DNA of 64,000 nt from Burkholderiales bacterium (GCA_016213205.1 JACRAZ010000099.1:62001-126000), one strand, 5' to 3'. Positions 34,571-45,114 are shown, counted from the first letter of the stretch. The notes: generated from the letters alone by a model not told the origin. Program-made: numbers and translations.

Positions 34571-35151
34571 GCGGGCCGCCTGCCGGCCCAGGCCTCGTAG
34601 TGGGCCTGCAGTTCGGGGTGCTGGGCGAGCCAGCGCTGATCGGCCGCGCGGGCATCGCCCACCACCTGGGCCGGGTTGCCGGCGATGACCGAGAACTCCG
34701 GAAACTCGCCGCGCAGCACGCTGCCGGCGCGCACCACGCAGCCACGGCCCAGGCGCGAGCCGGCCTCGATCAGGCTGTGCGGGCCGATGAAGCAGTACGC
34801 ACCGATGTCCACCGGGCCTGCGACCCAGCCCGGCCGCGGACCCTGCCATTCCACATAGCGACGGCCCAGCAGGCGCTGCGCGCGGTGCGAGCTGTGGGTC
34901 ACGATGCTGGCATGGTGCGTGATCTGCGTGCCCTCGCCGATGACCACGCCGCCACTGGCCTCGATGAAGTTGAAGGGCCCGATGTAGACATGGTCGGCCA
35001 GCGTCAACCGGTCTTCATGCTCGATGCAGGTGGAGGGCGCGATGCGGGTGTTCGGCAGCCAGCGCCCCTGCGATCGTTCACCGAACACCATGCGGTGCCA
35101 GAGCCAGCGCGCGAGCCAGCGGCGCAGGCGGTTGAACGCTGCCCGCATCAT
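34567..35151 (-). CDS. Left-handed beta-helix (hexapeptide) acyltransferase
   Basis: The 194-residue protein has a basic amphipathic N-terminus (MMRAAFNRLRRWLARWLWHR) and hexapeptide turns (ADHVYIGPFNFIEASGGVVIGEG, split over about 50-75; DIGAYCFIGPHSLIEAGSRLG). His residues in THHASIVTHSSH are candidate catalytic bases. The C-terminus is helical. It most resembles WcaF/WbbJ-type O-acetyltransferases, which acetylate sugars at the membrane surface. The tandem ATGATG overlaps the flippase stop, so either ATG may start translation. Confidence 0.85.
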   Translation of the reverse strand: MMRAAFNRLRRWLARWLWHRMVFGERSQGRWLPNTRIAPSTCIEHEDRLTLADHVYIGPFNFIEASGGVVIGEGTQITHHASIVTHSSHRAQRLLGRRYVEWQGPRPGWVAGPVDIGAYCFIGPHSLIEAGSRLGRGCVVRAGSVLRGEFPEFSVIAGNPAQVVGDARAADQRWLAQHPELQAHYEAWAGRRPA

Positions 35152-36377
35152 GGGGTGCCCTCGCCCGCCGCCACATCCAGCGGCCAGTGCGCCAGCCGCC
35201 AGAAGTACCAGCCGAAGTACGCGGCCGTGACGCCCGAGACCACCCAGCCCGCGGCCGCCAGGCTGCCCAGCTGCAGGCCCACCGCCAGCGCCAGCACGAA
35301 GGCCCCCTGCCCCACCAGCGCCAGACGCAGGGCCCAGGCCTGGGCCTGCCAGGCCATCGTGACCACCGCCAGCGGCGAGGCAACGAAGTGCACGCCGATG
35401 TACAGGCCCAGCGCGCGGGCGAGTTCACCCGCCTCGCGCCAGCGCTCGCCAAAGGCCCAGGCAAAGAGTTCCGGGCCGAACACCCACAGCCCGACCACCA
35501 AGGGCGCCGCCAGCGCCGCCAGCGTGAGCATGGCCTGCCGCACCGTGGCACGCGCCTGGGCGTCGATGCGGCCGCCGCCGGCCGCCAGCCGCGGGTACAG
35601 CGCCTGCGACAGCGCGCCGCCCACCAGCGTGGCCGGTGCCTTCAGGTAGCGCAGCGCCAGGCCCCAGGCGCCGGCGGCGGCCGAGCCGAGCTGGGCGGTG
35701 ATCAAGGCCACCGTGACCGTGTCCTGCAACGCGCCCAGGAACGCATGCGGCGTGTTCAGCAGCGGGAACTCGCGGTGCCGGCGCGCGGCGGCGGCCAGCG
35801 CGGGCCGCGGGGTGGCCCCGTTCCGGCCCAGGGGCAGGCGCAGCGCGGCCAGCGCGGCCAGCGCGGCGCCGATCGGCGCCACGATCAGGCCGTGCACGCC
35901 GGCCTGTGCCAGCCCCGCGGCCACCTGCGCCACCGCGCCGCCACCGTGCTGCAGCACGCGCGCCGCCGCCAGGGCCTTGAAGCGCTGGCCACGGGTGGCC
36001 CACAGCGTGGCCAGCGACACCGCACCCAGCACCGCCACCGACAGCGGCAGCCACAAGGGCCACATCGCCGCGGCCACCGTGGCCCACACCGCCGCGGCCA
36101 GCGCGCACACCACCGTCACGCCGGCCAGGATCACCAGGCACAACGTGCGCAGCGCATCGGCCTCCTGTGCGTCGGCCGCCAGCGGCAGCGCAAATTCGTA
36201 ACGGGCGCAGGCCACCACCGCGAGGTTGGCCGCCACGGCGGCGAACAGGTGGTACAGGCCGAACTCCTGCGGGCTGTACAGCCGCGCGAGCCAGGGGCCC
36301 AGCAGTAGCGGCAGGGCCTGCGCCAGGGCGCCGCCGGTCAGCAGCGTCAAGGTGGGGCGCAGCAGACCTGCGGCCAT
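35148..36377 (-). CDS. Polysaccharide flippase (Wzx/MATE-like)
   Basis: The 409-residue integral membrane protein has about 12 predicted spans, starting MAAGLLRPTLTLLTGGALAQ. ATG 36377 is preferred because the 35 residues of the longer frame (to 36482) are Arg/Pro-rich and would overlap the wbpE-like gene. The sequence PWLARLYSPQEFGLYHLFAA is typical of the RfbX/Wzx family. It should flip lipid-linked oligosaccharide to the periplasmic side. No Wzy polymerase, Wzz length regulator or ABC export pair is seen in the operon, so the glycan may be a single short unit or be finished elsewhere. Confidence 0.88.
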   Translation of the reverse strand: MAAGLLRPTLTLLTGGALAQALPLLLGPWLARLYSPQEFGLYHLFAAVAANLAVVACARYEFALPLAADAQEADALRTLCLVILAGVTVVCALAAAVWATVAAAMWPLWLPLSVAVLGAVSLATLWATRGQRFKALAAARVLQHGGGAVAQVAAGLAQAGVHGLIVAPIGAALAALAALRLPLGRNGATPRPALAAAARRHREFPLLNTPHAFLGALQDTVTVALITAQLGSAAAGAWGLALRYLKAPATLVGGALSQALYPRLAAGGGRIDAQARATVRQAMLTLAALAAPLVVGLWVFGPELFAWAFGERWREAGELARALGLYIGVHFVASPLAVVTMAWQAQAWALRLALVGQGAFVLALAVGLQLGSLAAAGWVVSGVTAAYFGWYFWRLAHWPLDVAAGEGTP

Positions 36378-36393
36378 GCCGGGCGCCCGCTGC

Positions 36394-37515
36394 TCAGGCC
36401 GCGGCCGGCGCCGCTGTGTTGGCCAGCGCGGCGGCCAGCGCGGAGACCACACGTTCCTGATCGGCCTCGGTGAGGTCGGCACTCATCGGCAGGCTCAGCA
36501 CCCGCTGCGCGGCGCGGATGCTGTTCGGGCAGGCCGCCGGGTCCTGGCCCGCCGCGTAGGCCGGCTGGTGGTGCAGCGGCTTCGGGTAGTGCACCGCCGT
36601 GGGCACGCCGGCCGCCTGCAGCGCCTGCTGCACCCGCGGCCGCTCGTCCACCAGCACCGTGTACTGGGCCCAGACGCAATCGCGGTCCGGCCGCACGGTG
36701 AGCAACTGCACCGGGGCGCCCGCAGCGCGCAACAGCTCGCCATACCGCGCACCCAGTGCCCGGCGGCGCTCGAGTTCCCAGCCAAAACGCTCCAGCTTGG
36801 CGAGCACCACCGCGCACTGCAGCGTGTCCATGCGGCCGCCAAGGCCGATGCGCGTGTGGTGGTAACGCCCGCTCTGGCCGTGCACGCGGATCTCGCGGCA
36901 GGCCTGGGCCAGCGCGTCGTCGCTGGTGAACAGCGCGCCACCATCGCCGTAGCAGCCCAGCGGCTTGCTCGGGAAGAAGCTGGTGCAACCAAAGGTCGAG
37001 AGGTTGCAGCTCGCAGCGCCCTGGTAGCGGGCGCCGAAGCTCTGCGCCGCATCCTCGATCACCGCCAGGCCATGGCGCTGCGCGAGGGCGTTGATCTCGG
37101 CCATGTCGGCCACCTGCCCATACAGGCTGACCGGCATGATGGCGCGGGTGCGGGGCGTGAGCGCGGCCTCGATCAGCGAGGCGTCGATGTTGCAGGTGTC
37201 GGGCTCGATGTCCACGTACACCGGCTTCGCGCCGGCGAGCACGATGGTCTCGGCGGTGGCGGCAAAGGTGAAGGGCGTGGTGATGACCTCGTCGCCGGGT
37301 TGCAGCTCCAGCGCCATCAGCGCGATCAGCAGCGCCTCGGTGCCGCTGGCGACCGCGACGCAGTGCTTCGCACCGGTGAAGCGGGCCAGGGCCTGTTCCA
37401 TCTCGGCCACCTCGGGGCCCATGATGTACTGGCCGTGGTCGAGCACACGCTGGATGCGTGCGTCGATCGCGCTCTTCAGCGCGGCGTACTGCGCCTTCAG
37501 GTCGGTGAACTGCAT
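36394..37515 (-). CDS. wbpE: WbpE-type UDP-3-keto-uronate aminotransferase
   Basis: The 373-residue DegT-family PLP enzyme starts [20 protein letters not shown]. The PLP Lys is in [16 protein letters not shown], and [13 protein letters not shown] and [11 protein letters not shown] are as in WbpE/WlbC. It should aminate UDP-2-acetamido-3-keto-glucuronate. The gene is directly downstream of a WbpD-like acetyltransferase (19-nt overlap) and a WbpB-like dehydrogenase, which is the complete three-step set for UDP-GlcNAc(3NAc)A. The preceding C6 dehydrogenase (WbpA) is not in the window. Confidence 0.9.
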   Translation of the reverse strand: MQFTDLKAQYAALKSAIDARIQRVLDHGQYIMGPEVAEMEQALARFTGAKHCVAVASGTEALLIALMALELQPGDEVITTPFTFAATAETIVLAGAKPVYVDIEPDTCNIDASLIEAALTPRTRAIMPVSLYGQVADMAEINALAQRHGLAVIEDAAQSFGARYQGAASCNLSTFGCTSFFPSKPLGCYGDGGALFTSDDALAQACREIRVHGQSGRYHHTRIGLGGRMDTLQCAVVLAKLERFGWELERRRALGARYGELLRAAGAPVQLLTVRPDRDCVWAQYTVLVDERPRVQQALQAAGVPTAVHYPKPLHHQPAYAAGQDPAACPNSIRAAQRVLSLPMSADLTEADQERVVSALAAALANTAAPAAA

Positions 37516-38099
37516 GGACGGAGCGTGTTGCCTTCGAGGAGATAGGTTTCGCCCGTGGCCGGGCAGCGGGCTTCGCGCCGCTGGCCTGCAGGCAGCGTGG
37601 CGGGCAGGTCCAGGCGCTCGCCGTGACGGCTCATCCAGCCGATGCGGCGCGCCGGCACGCCCACCACCAGCGCATAGGCCGGCACGTCGCGGCTCACCAC
37701 CGCGCCAGCGCCCACGAAGGCATGCTCGCCGATCGTGATGCCGCAGACGATGGTGCTGTTGGCGCCCAGCGTGGCCCCGCGCCGGACCAGCGTGCGGCGG
37801 TATTCGTTCTTGCGTGGCACGGCCGATCGTGGGTTGTGCACGTTGGTGAACACCATGCTCGGGCCGCAGAACACGTCGTCTTCCAGCGTGACGGCGTCGT
37901 ACACCGAGACATTGTTCTGCACCTTCACGTTGTGGCCGATGACCACATCGTTGCCCACGTACACGCCCTGCCCGAACGAGCAGCCCGCCCCGATGCGCGC
38001 GCCGGCGCTGATGTGCACGAAGTGCCAGACCCGGCAGCCCTCGCCGAGCTGCGCGCCCTCGTCGACGATGGCGCTGGGGTGGATGACGGTGGCGGCCAT
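37497..38099 (-). CDS. wbpD: WbpD-type UDP-3-amino-uronate N-acetyltransferase
   Basis: The 200-residue left-handed beta-helix protein has many hexapeptide repeats ([40 protein letters not shown]). Conserved WbpD/WlbB features are [30 protein letters not shown] and [15 protein letters not shown]. It should acetylate the 3-amino group made by the WbpE-type enzyme, with acetyl-CoA. It starts at ATG 38099, sharing one base with the dehydrogenase stop (TGATG). Length and order match the Pseudomonas and Bordetella enzymes. Confidence 0.93.
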   Translation of the reverse strand: MAATVIHPSAIVDEGAQLGEGCRVWHFVHISAGARIGAGCSFGQGVYVGNDVVIGHNVKVQNNVSVYDAVTLEDDVFCGPSMVFTNVHNPRSAVPRKNEYRRTLVRRGATLGANSTIVCGITIGEHAFVGAGAVVSRDVPAYALVVGVPARRIGWMSRHGERLDLPATLPAGQRREARCPATGETYLLEGNTLRPCSSPT

Positions 38100-39181
38100 C
38101 AGTATTCGAGCGGCAGGTTCACACGCTTGCCGTCGCGTGCCGAGCGGTACATCGCAATCAGCAGTTCGAGCGACTTCAGGCCCTCTCGGCCATCGGTCTC
38201 GGGCTCGCATTCGCCGCGCAGGGTGCGGATCACGTTGTCGTAGTACAGCGGGTGGCCGAAGCCGTAGACCGAGGTGGTCTGGTAGCTTGCATCGTCGAGC
38301 TGCGCGTCCATGTCGTGGCCATCGGCGAACTCCCAGTGCTCGATCTTGTTCACCGCCACGCCGCCCACCCGCACGGTGCCCTTCTCGCCCAGGATGGTGA
38401 TCGAGCCTTCGAAGTTCTTCGGGTGGGTGAGCATCGTCACGTTCACCGTGCCCATCGCGCCGTTGCGCCATTTCAGCGCGGCCACGCCGGTGTCTTCCAC
38501 TTCGATGTTGCGTGCCAGCGTGCCGGTGTAGGCCATCACGCTTTCCACCGGGCCGATCAGCCAATCCAGCAGGTCGATGTAGTGGCTGGCCTGGTTCATG
38601 AACGCGCCACCGTCGAATTCCCAGGTGCCACGCCAGGCGGCGCTGTCGTAGTAGCTCTGCGGCCGCGACCAGAACACGTTGACCGTGACCATGTAGATGC
38701 GGCCGAAGCGCCCGAGCTGAAGCGCCTGGCGCAGCAGCTGCAGCGTGCGGTTGCGCCGGTTCTGCTTGACGACGAACAGGCGCACGCGCGCCTCGTCGCA
38801 GGCCTTGACCATGGCCAGGCCGTCGGCCCAGCGGGTGGCCATCGGCTTTTCGGTCATCACGTGGCGGCGCGCCTGCGCGGCCTCGATCGCCTGCTGCGGG
38901 TGCAGGCCGCTGGGCGTGGCCAGCACCACGCAATCGGCAGCGGCTTCGGCCAGCATCCGGCTGTAGCTCGGGAAACCCTTGGCGCCGGTGCGCTGCACGG
39001 CAGCGGCCAGCGCATCGGCGTCGGTGTCGCACACCGCCACCAGCTCGGCGCGGTCGGCGTGGCGCGCGATCGACTCCATGTGGTTGGCCGCGATGCGGCC
39101 GCAGCCGGCCAGCGCAAAGCGGATCTTGCGATCGGTGACGGGAGCGTGATGGAGTTGCATGCAGCGACTGGCCCCTTGCAA
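38099..39181 (-). CDS. wbpB: WbpB/WlbA-type UDP-N-acetylglucosaminuronate 3-dehydrogenase
   Basis: The 360-residue Gfo/Idh/MocA oxidoreductase has the nucleotide loop [19 protein letters not shown], the catalytic MTEKPMA motif and [17 protein letters not shown] with the family His. It oxidises C3 of UDP-GlcNAcA, providing the 3-keto substrate for the adjacent aminotransferase. ATG 39181 gives [18 protein letters not shown] 39160 (MQLHHAPV) may be the true start. This appears to be the first gene of the long glycan/redox operon, divergent from lysS with less than 110 nt between them. Confidence 0.9.
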   Translation of the reverse strand: MQGASRCMQLHHAPVTDRKIRFALAGCGRIAANHMESIARHADRAELVAVCDTDADALAAAVQRTGAKGFPSYSRMLAEAAADCVVLATPSGLHPQQAIEAAQARRHVMTEKPMATRWADGLAMVKACDEARVRLFVVKQNRRNRTLQLLRQALQLGRFGRIYMVTVNVFWSRPQSYYDSAAWRGTWEFDGGAFMNQASHYIDLLDWLIGPVESVMAYTGTLARNIEVEDTGVAALKWRNGAMGTVNVTMLTHPKNFEGSITILGEKGTVRVGGVAVNKIEHWEFADGHDMDAQLDDASYQTTSVYGFGHPLYYDNVIRTLRGECEPETDGREGLKSLELLIAMYRSARDGKRVNLPLEY

Positions 39182-39268
39182 CAGGGGCGGGACGAGGGCG
39201 AATTATCGCCGAGGGACCAGACGGGCCTGCCTACAATCAAGAGTTTCCCCAAGCCGCCCTGGCTCACC

Positions 39269-40783
39269 ATGACGAACGACGCCCTGCCCCCCGACGACGA
39301 CAACAAGCTGATCGCCGAGCGGCGCGAAAAACTTGCCGCCATCCGCCAGCAGGGCATCGCGTTCCCGAACGACTTCAGGCCCCGGCACCACGCGGCCGAC
39401 CTGCAGGCCAAGTACGGTGAGCTGCCCAACGAGGAACTGGAGCCCCAGGCCGTGCAGGTGTCGGTGGGCGGGCGCATGATGCTCAAGCGCATCATGGGCA
39501 AGGCCAGCTTCGCCACGCTGCAGGATGGCTCGATCGGCAAGACCCATGGCCGCATCCAGCTCTTCGTCAGCAAGGAGGTCGTCGGCGAGGCGGCCTACGA
39601 GGCCTTCAAGCGCTGGGACCTGGGCGACATCCTCGGCGCCGAGGGCACGCTGTTCAAGACCCGCACCGGCGAGCTCTCGATCAAGGTGAGCACCCTGCGC
39701 CTGCTGACCAAGAACCTGCGCCCGTTGCCGGACAAGTTCCACGGCATGGCGGACCAGGAGATGAAGTACCGCCAGCGTTACGCCGACCTGATCACCGACG
39801 AGCAGGCCCGCGCCCGCTTCATCGCACGCAGCAAGGCGGTGAGCTCGATCCGCAGCTTCATGGTCGAGCATGGTTTCCTCGAGGTCGAGACGCCGATGCT
39901 GCACCCGATCCCGGGCGGTGCGAACGCCAAGCCCTTCGTCACGCACCACAACGCGCTGGACCAGCAGATGTTCCTGCGCATCGCGCCGGAGCTCTACCTG
40001 AAGCGCCTGATCGTCGGCGGCTTCGAGCGCGTGTTCGAGATCAACCGCAGCTTCCGCAACGAAGGCATCTCGGTGCGTCACAACCCCGAGTTCACGATGA
40101 TGGAGTTCTATGCGGCGTACTGGAACTACCACGACCTGATGGACTTCACCGAGCAGTTGCTGCGCCACGCGGCCCGCATGGCCACCGGCACCGCCAGCCT
40201 CACCTACGCCGGCAAGCCGGTGGAACTGGACAAGCCCTTCGCCCGCCTCACGGTGCGCGAGGCGCTGGTGGTGCATGCAGGCGTCAGCGAGGCCGAATCC
40301 ACCGATGCCGCTGCCCTGCACGCCCGGCTCAAGGCGCTGGGCGAGGAGCCGCCCGCGCACTGGAAGCTCGCCGAGCTGCAGTTCGGCCTGTTCGAGGCGG
40401 TGGTCGAAGAGAAGCTGTGGCAGCCCACCTTCATCATCGACTATCCCGTGGAGGTGTCCCCGCTGGCACGCGCCTCGGACACCAACCCCGCCGTCACCGA
40501 GCGCTTCGAGCTCTTCATCACCGGCCGTGAATACGCCAACGGCTTTTCGGAGCTGAATGACGCCGAGGACCAGGCCGCGCGCTTCCAGGCCCAGGTGGCC
40601 AACAAGGAGGCCGGCGACGAGGAGGCGATGTACTACGACGCCGACTTCATCCGCGCGCTCGAATACGGCATGCCGCCCACCGGCGGCTGCGGCGTGGGCC
40701 TGGACCGGCTGGTGATGCTGCTGACCGACAGCCCGAGCATCCGCGACGTGATCCTGTTCCCCGCGCTGCGGCGCGAGTCCTGA
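39269..40783 (+). CDS. lysS: Lysyl-tRNA synthetase, class II
   Basis: The 504-residue enzyme charges tRNA-Lys in the cytoplasm. An N-terminal helical extension precedes the OB-fold anticodon domain ([30 protein letters not shown]). Class II motif 2 is [20 protein letters not shown] and motif 3 is [16 protein letters not shown] 39269 ([12 protein letters not shown]) is chosen since residues before it in the long frame are antisense to the dehydrogenase gene. Length is normal for bacterial LysS (about 500). Confidence 0.97.
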   Translation: MTNDALPPDDDNKLIAERREKLAAIRQQGIAFPNDFRPRHHAADLQAKYGELPNEELEPQAVQVSVGGRMMLKRIMGKASFATLQDGSIGKTHGRIQLFVSKEVVGEAAYEAFKRWDLGDILGAEGTLFKTRTGELSIKVSTLRLLTKNLRPLPDKFHGMADQEMKYRQRYADLITDEQARARFIARSKAVSSIRSFMVEHGFLEVETPMLHPIPGGANAKPFVTHHNALDQQMFLRIAPELYLKRLIVGGFERVFEINRSFRNEGISVRHNPEFTMMEFYAAYWNYHDLMDFTEQLLRHAARMATGTASLTYAGKPVELDKPFARLTVREALVVHAGVSEAESTDAAALHARLKALGEEPPAHWKLAELQFGLFEAVVEEKLWQPTFIIDYPVEVSPLARASDTNPAVTERFELFITGREYANGFSELNDAEDQAARFQAQVANKEAGDEEAMYYDADFIRALEYGMPPTGGCGVGLDRLVMLLTDSPSIRDVILFPALRRES

Positions 40784-40813
40784 ACGCCCGCGCCAACGCG
40801 ACCGGCCCGATCG

Positions 40814-41374
40814 ATGAACTCCCGCATCTCATCGCTGCACCTGGTCGAGTCGGCCTGCTGGCGCGAGCTCGAGCGCGCCTCGCACGACCGCGACCACGAA
40901 TGGCGGGTGATGTCGCTGGCCACCCTGGGCACCGACGGGGGCGAGGCCACGGCGGAGCTGCGCCTGGTGGTGCTGCGCGAATGCAGTGCCGATGCGCGGC
41001 AGCTGATGTTCTTCACCGACTCGCGGTCAGCCAAGGTGGCCCAGCTCAGCGCCAATCCGCAGGCCTCGCTGCTGGTGTGGTCGCGGCGCCTGGGCTGGCA
41101 GCTGCGGCTGCGCTGCCGCATGACGATCGAGACCTCCGGGCTGGCCGTCTCGTCACGCTGGGCGCGCATGAAGATGACGCCCGGGGCGCAGGACTACCTC
41201 TCGCCGCTGCCACCGGGCACGCCGGTGGAGCGCTTCGAACCCGAGCGCGGCACCCGCGAGCACTTTGCGGTGGTCACGGCCCAGGTGCAGGTGATGGATT
41301 GGCTCGAGCTGCATGCCGACGGCCACCGGCGCGCCGTGTTCGGCCCGCCGGAGCCGCGCTGGGTCAGCCCCTGA
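40814..41374 (+). CDS. Pyridoxamine 5'-phosphate oxidase-like FMN-binding protein
   Basis: The 186-residue split-barrel flavoprotein follows lysS after 30 nt. It has ELRLVVLRECSADARQLMFF, TDSRSAKVAQLSANPQASL and a C-terminal WLELHADGHRRAVF, the layout of the Alr4036/PNPOx-like family (pyridoxamine oxidase N-terminal fold). It is shorter than PdxH and lacks its C-terminal dimerisation motif, so vitamin B6 activity is doubtful; a general FMN-dependent oxidoreductase is safer. Confidence 0.85.
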   Translation: MNSRISSLHLVESACWRELERASHDRDHEWRVMSLATLGTDGGEATAELRLVVLRECSADARQLMFFTDSRSAKVAQLSANPQASLLVWSRRLGWQLRLRCRMTIETSGLAVSSRWARMKMTPGAQDYLSPLPPGTPVERFEPERGTREHFAVVTAQVQVMDWLELHADGHRRAVFGPPEPRWVSP

Positions 41375-41383
41375 GCCCTGCGC

Positions 41384-42181
41384 CTACCGGTGCTTGAAGG
41401 CAGGCTTGCGCTTGCCGACGAAGGCGTTCATGCCTTCCTTCTGGTCTTCGGTGGCGAACAGCGCGTGGAACATGCGGCGCTCGTACATCACGCCGTCGCT
41501 CAGCGTGCCTTCATAGGCGCGGTTCACGCATTCCTTGGCCATCATCACGCTGGGCAGGCTGAACCCGTTGATGGTGGCGGCCGCGGCCAGCGCCTCGTCC
41601 AGCAGGGCCTCGGCCGGCACCACGCGCGAGACGAGACCGGCGCGCTCGGCCTCGGCCGCATCCATCATGCGCGAGGTGAGCACCAGGTCCATCGCCTTGG
41701 CCTTGCTCACCGCACGCGGCAGGCGCTGCGTGCCGCCCGCGCCGGGGATGATGCCCAGCTTGATCTCGGGCTGGCCGAACTTGGCGGTCTCGGCGGCGAT
41801 GATGAAGTCGCACATCATCGCCAGCTCGCAGCCGCCGCCCAGCGCGAAGCCCGCCACCGCGGCGATCACCGGCTTGCGCACCTGGCGGATCTGCTCCCAG
41901 TTGCGGGTGATGTAGTCGCCCTGGTAGACATCGACAAAGCCGTAGCTGGCCATCGCGCCGATGTCGGCGCCGGCCGCGAAGGCCTTCTCGCTGCCGGTGA
42001 TCACCATGCAGCCGATGTCGGCATCGGCGTCGAAGGCCTTCAGCGCGTGGCCGAGCTCGTCCATCAGCGCATCGTTCAGCGCGTTGAGCTGCTTCGGCCG
42101 GTTCAGGGTGATCAGGCCGGTGCGGCGCTCGCCGTCACCGCGCACGTCGACCAGGATGTGTTGGTAGTCCATCGTGTTCAA
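41384..42181 (-). CDS. Enoyl-CoA hydratase
   Basis: The 265-residue crotonase-fold protein hydrates enoyl-CoA in fatty-acid or amino-acid degradation. The oxyanion-hole segments are [14 protein letters not shown] and [17 protein letters not shown], and both catalytic Glu residues are present ([30 protein letters not shown]). The end [17 protein letters not shown] is typical of short-chain enoyl-CoA hydratases. It is convergent with the PNPOx-like gene, 9 nt apart. The second ATG at 42172 is possible. Confidence 0.95.
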   Translation of the reverse strand: MNTMDYQHILVDVRGDGERRTGLITLNRPKQLNALNDALMDELGHALKAFDADADIGCMVITGSEKAFAAGADIGAMASYGFVDVYQGDYITRNWEQIRQVRKPVIAAVAGFALGGGCELAMMCDFIIAAETAKFGQPEIKLGIIPGAGGTQRLPRAVSKAKAMDLVLTSRMMDAAEAERAGLVSRVVPAEALLDEALAAAATINGFSLPSVMMAKECVNRAYEGTLSDGVMYERRMFHALFATEDQKEGMNAFVGKRKPAFKHR

Positions 42182-42200
42182 GCCTCCAGGGGTCGGGGGG

Positions 42201-43388
42201 TCATTTCGCGGCCTGCAGCGGGGGTTTGACCAGCATCAGGTCCACGAAGGTGGATTCGTCCTGCCGGATCAAGATGCGCACCGGCAGGTACTGCAGTGTG
42301 GGCGCAAACCAGATCTCGGCGGTCATCTCGCCGCCCTTGGCCTCGCGCCGCGGTTTGACATAGAAGGTGGGCACGCTGCCGAAAGGCAGCTGCAGGGTCT
42401 GCTCTTCCTTCACGTCGTAGATCCAGCGGTCGACCCGGCGATTCAGCGCCAGCGGGATGTCGATCGAGCGGCCCACCTGCAGCAGGCCCGGCTGGGTGGT
42501 GAACAGCCAGGTGAGCTGCACGAACTGGCTGGCCTCGTCCTGCACGCCGGCCTGGGTGTCGACCTCGCGCCCATCGGCCAGCGTGATGCGCTCCGGCGTG
42601 AACTGCAGGGCCCAGCGACGTGGTGAGCGCAGCAGCACCTTCTGCTCGCCCTCGAACCGGCGCGGCACGAGGCCGCGCTCGGTGAGCTCACCATCGCTGG
42701 TGACGCGGCGCGACATCATCGGGCCGACCGAGGTTTCCAGGTGCACCTGGTAGCGGCTGCCCGAGCGCAACCAGTCCACCTGCGCCCGGCCACCTTCGAT
42801 CGGGCCGCGGTAGTAGCCGTTGAGTGAATAGCTCAGCCGGGTGGAGGGCGGCCATTCGAAGGCCTCGGCCACCGGCAGCGCGGGCGTGGAGGCCGCCGCG
42901 GCGGGCGGCGGCACCGGGGCGGTGGCCAAGGCGGGCGCCGGCTCCACTGGCCGGGGCAGCGGTGCGGGCTCGGGCAGCGGCGGCATCGGTTCGGGCGGGG
43001 CGGCGGCCTGCAGCGGGGTGGCAGCGGGTTCCACCCGGGGCACCACCGGGGCCGCCACTTCGGGCGCGCGGGCCTCGACCGCAGGCGCCGAGGCGGGCCG
43101 GGCCGGCTTCTCGGCCACCGCCGGCAATGCGCGCTGCGCCGCGGCCGCCGGCGCCACGGCAGGTGCCTGCGCCGGCGTGGCCTGCGCCAGCTCGCGCACG
43201 AAGGCCACCTCGATGCGGGGCGTGGGCTTCTCGCCGCTGCCCCATCCGAAACGGTCGCTCACCAGCTCGTTCATCGCGAACAGGTGCACCAGCGAGACGG
43301 CGCCCAGCAAGAGCCAGCCCGCACGCCGATGCAGCAGTGGCAGCCCGGGCCCAGGGCCCGGCGCGGCCACGCTGAGCATCTCAGCCAT
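42201..43388 (-). CDS. DUF3108 protein with TonB-like Pro/Ala-rich stalk
   Basis: The 395-residue protein has an N-terminal signal anchor ([19 protein letters not shown]), then a long Pro/Ala/Glu/Val-rich stretch at about 70-190 that could span the periplasm, and a beta-rich DUF3108 domain (about 195-390, ending [16 protein letters not shown]). The domain includes [20 protein letters not shown] and [14 protein letters not shown]. The function of DUF3108 is not established; the lipid-binding-like fold suggests envelope transport. It overlaps the M61 peptidase stop by 8 nt, so the two are co-expressed. Confidence 0.88.
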   Translation of the reverse strand: MAEMLSVAAPGPGPGLPLLHRRAGWLLLGAVSLVHLFAMNELVSDRFGWGSGEKPTPRIEVAFVRELAQATPAQAPAVAPAAAAQRALPAVAEKPARPASAPAVEARAPEVAAPVVPRVEPAATPLQAAAPPEPMPPLPEPAPLPRPVEPAPALATAPVPPPAAAASTPALPVAEAFEWPPSTRLSYSLNGYYRGPIEGGRAQVDWLRSGSRYQVHLETSVGPMMSRRVTSDGELTERGLVPRRFEGEQKVLLRSPRRWALQFTPERITLADGREVDTQAGVQDEASQFVQLTWLFTTQPGLLQVGRSIDIPLALNRRVDRWIYDVKEEQTLQLPFGSVPTFYVKPRREAKGGEMTAEIWFAPTLQYLPVRILIRQDESTFVDLMLVKPPLQAAK

Positions 43389-45111
43389 CGAGCCAGGCGC
43401 GGCGGCGTGCCATCACGGCGCGGGCCGGCTTTTCCACCAGTTGCAGCGTGACCGCCTGGGCCAGCGCGTTGTCGGCCTGGGGTACGAGCTTGAGCGACTG
43501 GATGCGTTGGTCGCGCACCAGCAGCAGCTCGAACGGTGCGCCGCGCGCCACCCAGCCCAGCAGGTCGTCGAATCGGCGCAGGCGCCAGCCGTCGGCGGCC
43601 AGCAGTTCGTCGCCAGCCGACAAGCCGGCCGCCGCGGCGGCGCTGCCAGCCAGCACCGCCTTCACCTGCACGCCGCTGACCGGCCCTTCGGACAGGCGCA
43701 GGCCCAGCGATGCCGCCAGGCCGGCGCGCTCGGTGCCCCAGCTCACGCCCACGCTGTCCAGCAGTTCCGCCAACGGCAGCTCCTCGCGGCCGCGCACCCA
43801 GGCCTGCAGCTCGGGCTCGAAGGAGCGGCCTCCCACGGCCTCGAAGGCGGCCGCGATGTCGGCCTCGCTCACCGGGCCGCCACCCGAGCGTTGCCAGAGC
43901 AGGCGCATCACCGCGTCGAGCGAGCCGCCGATGGCCCGCAATCGCAGGTCCAGCGCCAGTGCCACCAGCGAGCCCTTGAGGTAGTAGCTCACCGTCGCAT
44001 TGGGCGTGTTCTCGTCGGCGCGGTAGTACTTGACCCAGGCATCGAAGCTCGATTCGGCCACGCTCTGCACCTGCCGGCCCGGCGTGGCCGCGACGGCATT
44101 GATGGTCTTGGCCAGCAGCTTCAGGTAGCGCGCACTGTCGATCAGGCCGGCGCGCAGCAGCACCAGGTCGTCGTAGTAGGAGGTGAAGCCCTCGAAGAAC
44201 CACAACAGCCGGGTGTAGTTTTCGCGCTCGTAGTCATAACGCGCAAATTCAGCGGGTTTGAGACGCTTGACGTTCCAGGTGTGGAAGTACTCGTGGCTGA
44301 TCAACCCCAGCAGCGTGGCATAGCCCTCGTGCACGCCTTCCATGCGCTCGCGCGGCAGGTCGCGCCGGGTGCTGATCAGCGCGGTGCTGGCGCGGTGTTC
44401 GAGGCCGCCATAACCTTCGTCCACCGCGTTGAGCATGAACACATAGCGCTCGAAGGGCGGCCGGGTGCGCGACTCGGCATGCCAGAAGCGGATCTGCTGT
44501 TCGCAGATGCGGCGTGTGTCGTTGAGCAGGCGCTGGCCGTCGAAGCCCGGCCAGGCCCCGGCCACGACGAATTCGTGCGGCACGCCGCCGGCCTGGAAGC
44601 TGCCGCGCCAGAAGCGGCCCAGCTCGAATGGGTGGTCGACCAGCTCGTCGTAGTCCGCGGCCTCGAAGCTGCGCGGCCCCAGCGCTGGCATCGCGGTGGC
44701 GATGTCCCAGCCCTCGGGCAGGCGGCCAATCGTCACGCGGTGCGCCTCGGCCTCGCGGCCCGGCGCACGCAGGAAGAGGCTGGTGCCGTTGAAGAACCCG
44801 CGCCGCGGGTCCAGGAAGGCTGCCCGCACCGAGGTGTCGAACGCATAGACCCGGTAGCTCAGCGTCAGCGCCGCGCGGCCGCTGCAGCGCGCGAGCCAGG
44901 TGGTCTTGTCCAGTTGCTCCAGCGGCACCACGCGCTGGCCCTGGCGGGCTTCCAGGGCGCAGAGGTGGCGGCCGAATTCACGCACCATGTAGCTGCCGGG
45001 AATCCACACCGGCAAGGCCAGCTGCTGCTCGGCCGCGGGCTGCGGCAGCGTGAGCGTGACGAGGTAGTGATGGGCCGCGGCGTCGGCAACGTCGACTCGG
45101 TAGCTGATCAT
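43381..45111 (-). CDS. M61-family metallopeptidase with PDZ domain
   Basis: The 576-residue protein has an N-terminal beta domain (VWIPGSYMVREFGRH near 40), a catalytic domain with the zinc motif HEYFH near 272-276 (LISHEYFHTWNVKRLKP) and a downstream Glu region (LWFFEGFTSYYDDL), and a C-terminal PDZ domain (about 470-550; LAGSAAAAAGLSAGDELLAA). M61 enzymes are glycyl-aminopeptidase-like. No clear signal peptide is seen. It lies between DUF3429 and DUF3108 genes. Confidence 0.93.
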   Translation of the reverse strand: MISYRVDVADAAAHHYLVTLTLPQPAAEQQLALPVWIPGSYMVREFGRHLCALEARQGQRVVPLEQLDKTTWLARCSGRAALTLSYRVYAFDTSVRAAFLDPRRGFFNGTSLFLRAPGREAEAHRVTIGRLPEGWDIATAMPALGPRSFEAADYDELVDHPFELGRFWRGSFQAGGVPHEFVVAGAWPGFDGQRLLNDTRRICEQQIRFWHAESRTRPPFERYVFMLNAVDEGYGGLEHRASTALISTRRDLPRERMEGVHEGYATLLGLISHEYFHTWNVKRLKPAEFARYDYERENYTRLLWFFEGFTSYYDDLVLLRAGLIDSARYLKLLAKTINAVAATPGRQVQSVAESSFDAWVKYYRADENTPNATVSYYLKGSLVALALDLRLRAIGGSLDAVMRLLWQRSGGGPVSEADIAAAFEAVGGRSFEPELQAWVRGREELPLAELLDSVGVSWGTERAGLAASLGLRLSEGPVSGVQVKAVLAGSAAAAAGLSAGDELLAADGWRLRRFDDLLGWVARGAPFELLLVRDQRIQSLKLVPQADNALAQAVTLQLVEKPARAVMARRRAWLDG

Positions 45112-45114
45112 CGT

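Noticed and set aside
37497-39032. A 511-codon fusion including the WbpD acetyltransferase
   Set aside because: The first 311 codons are a shadow of the WbpB-like gene in another frame; ATG 38099 gives the exact WbpD length.
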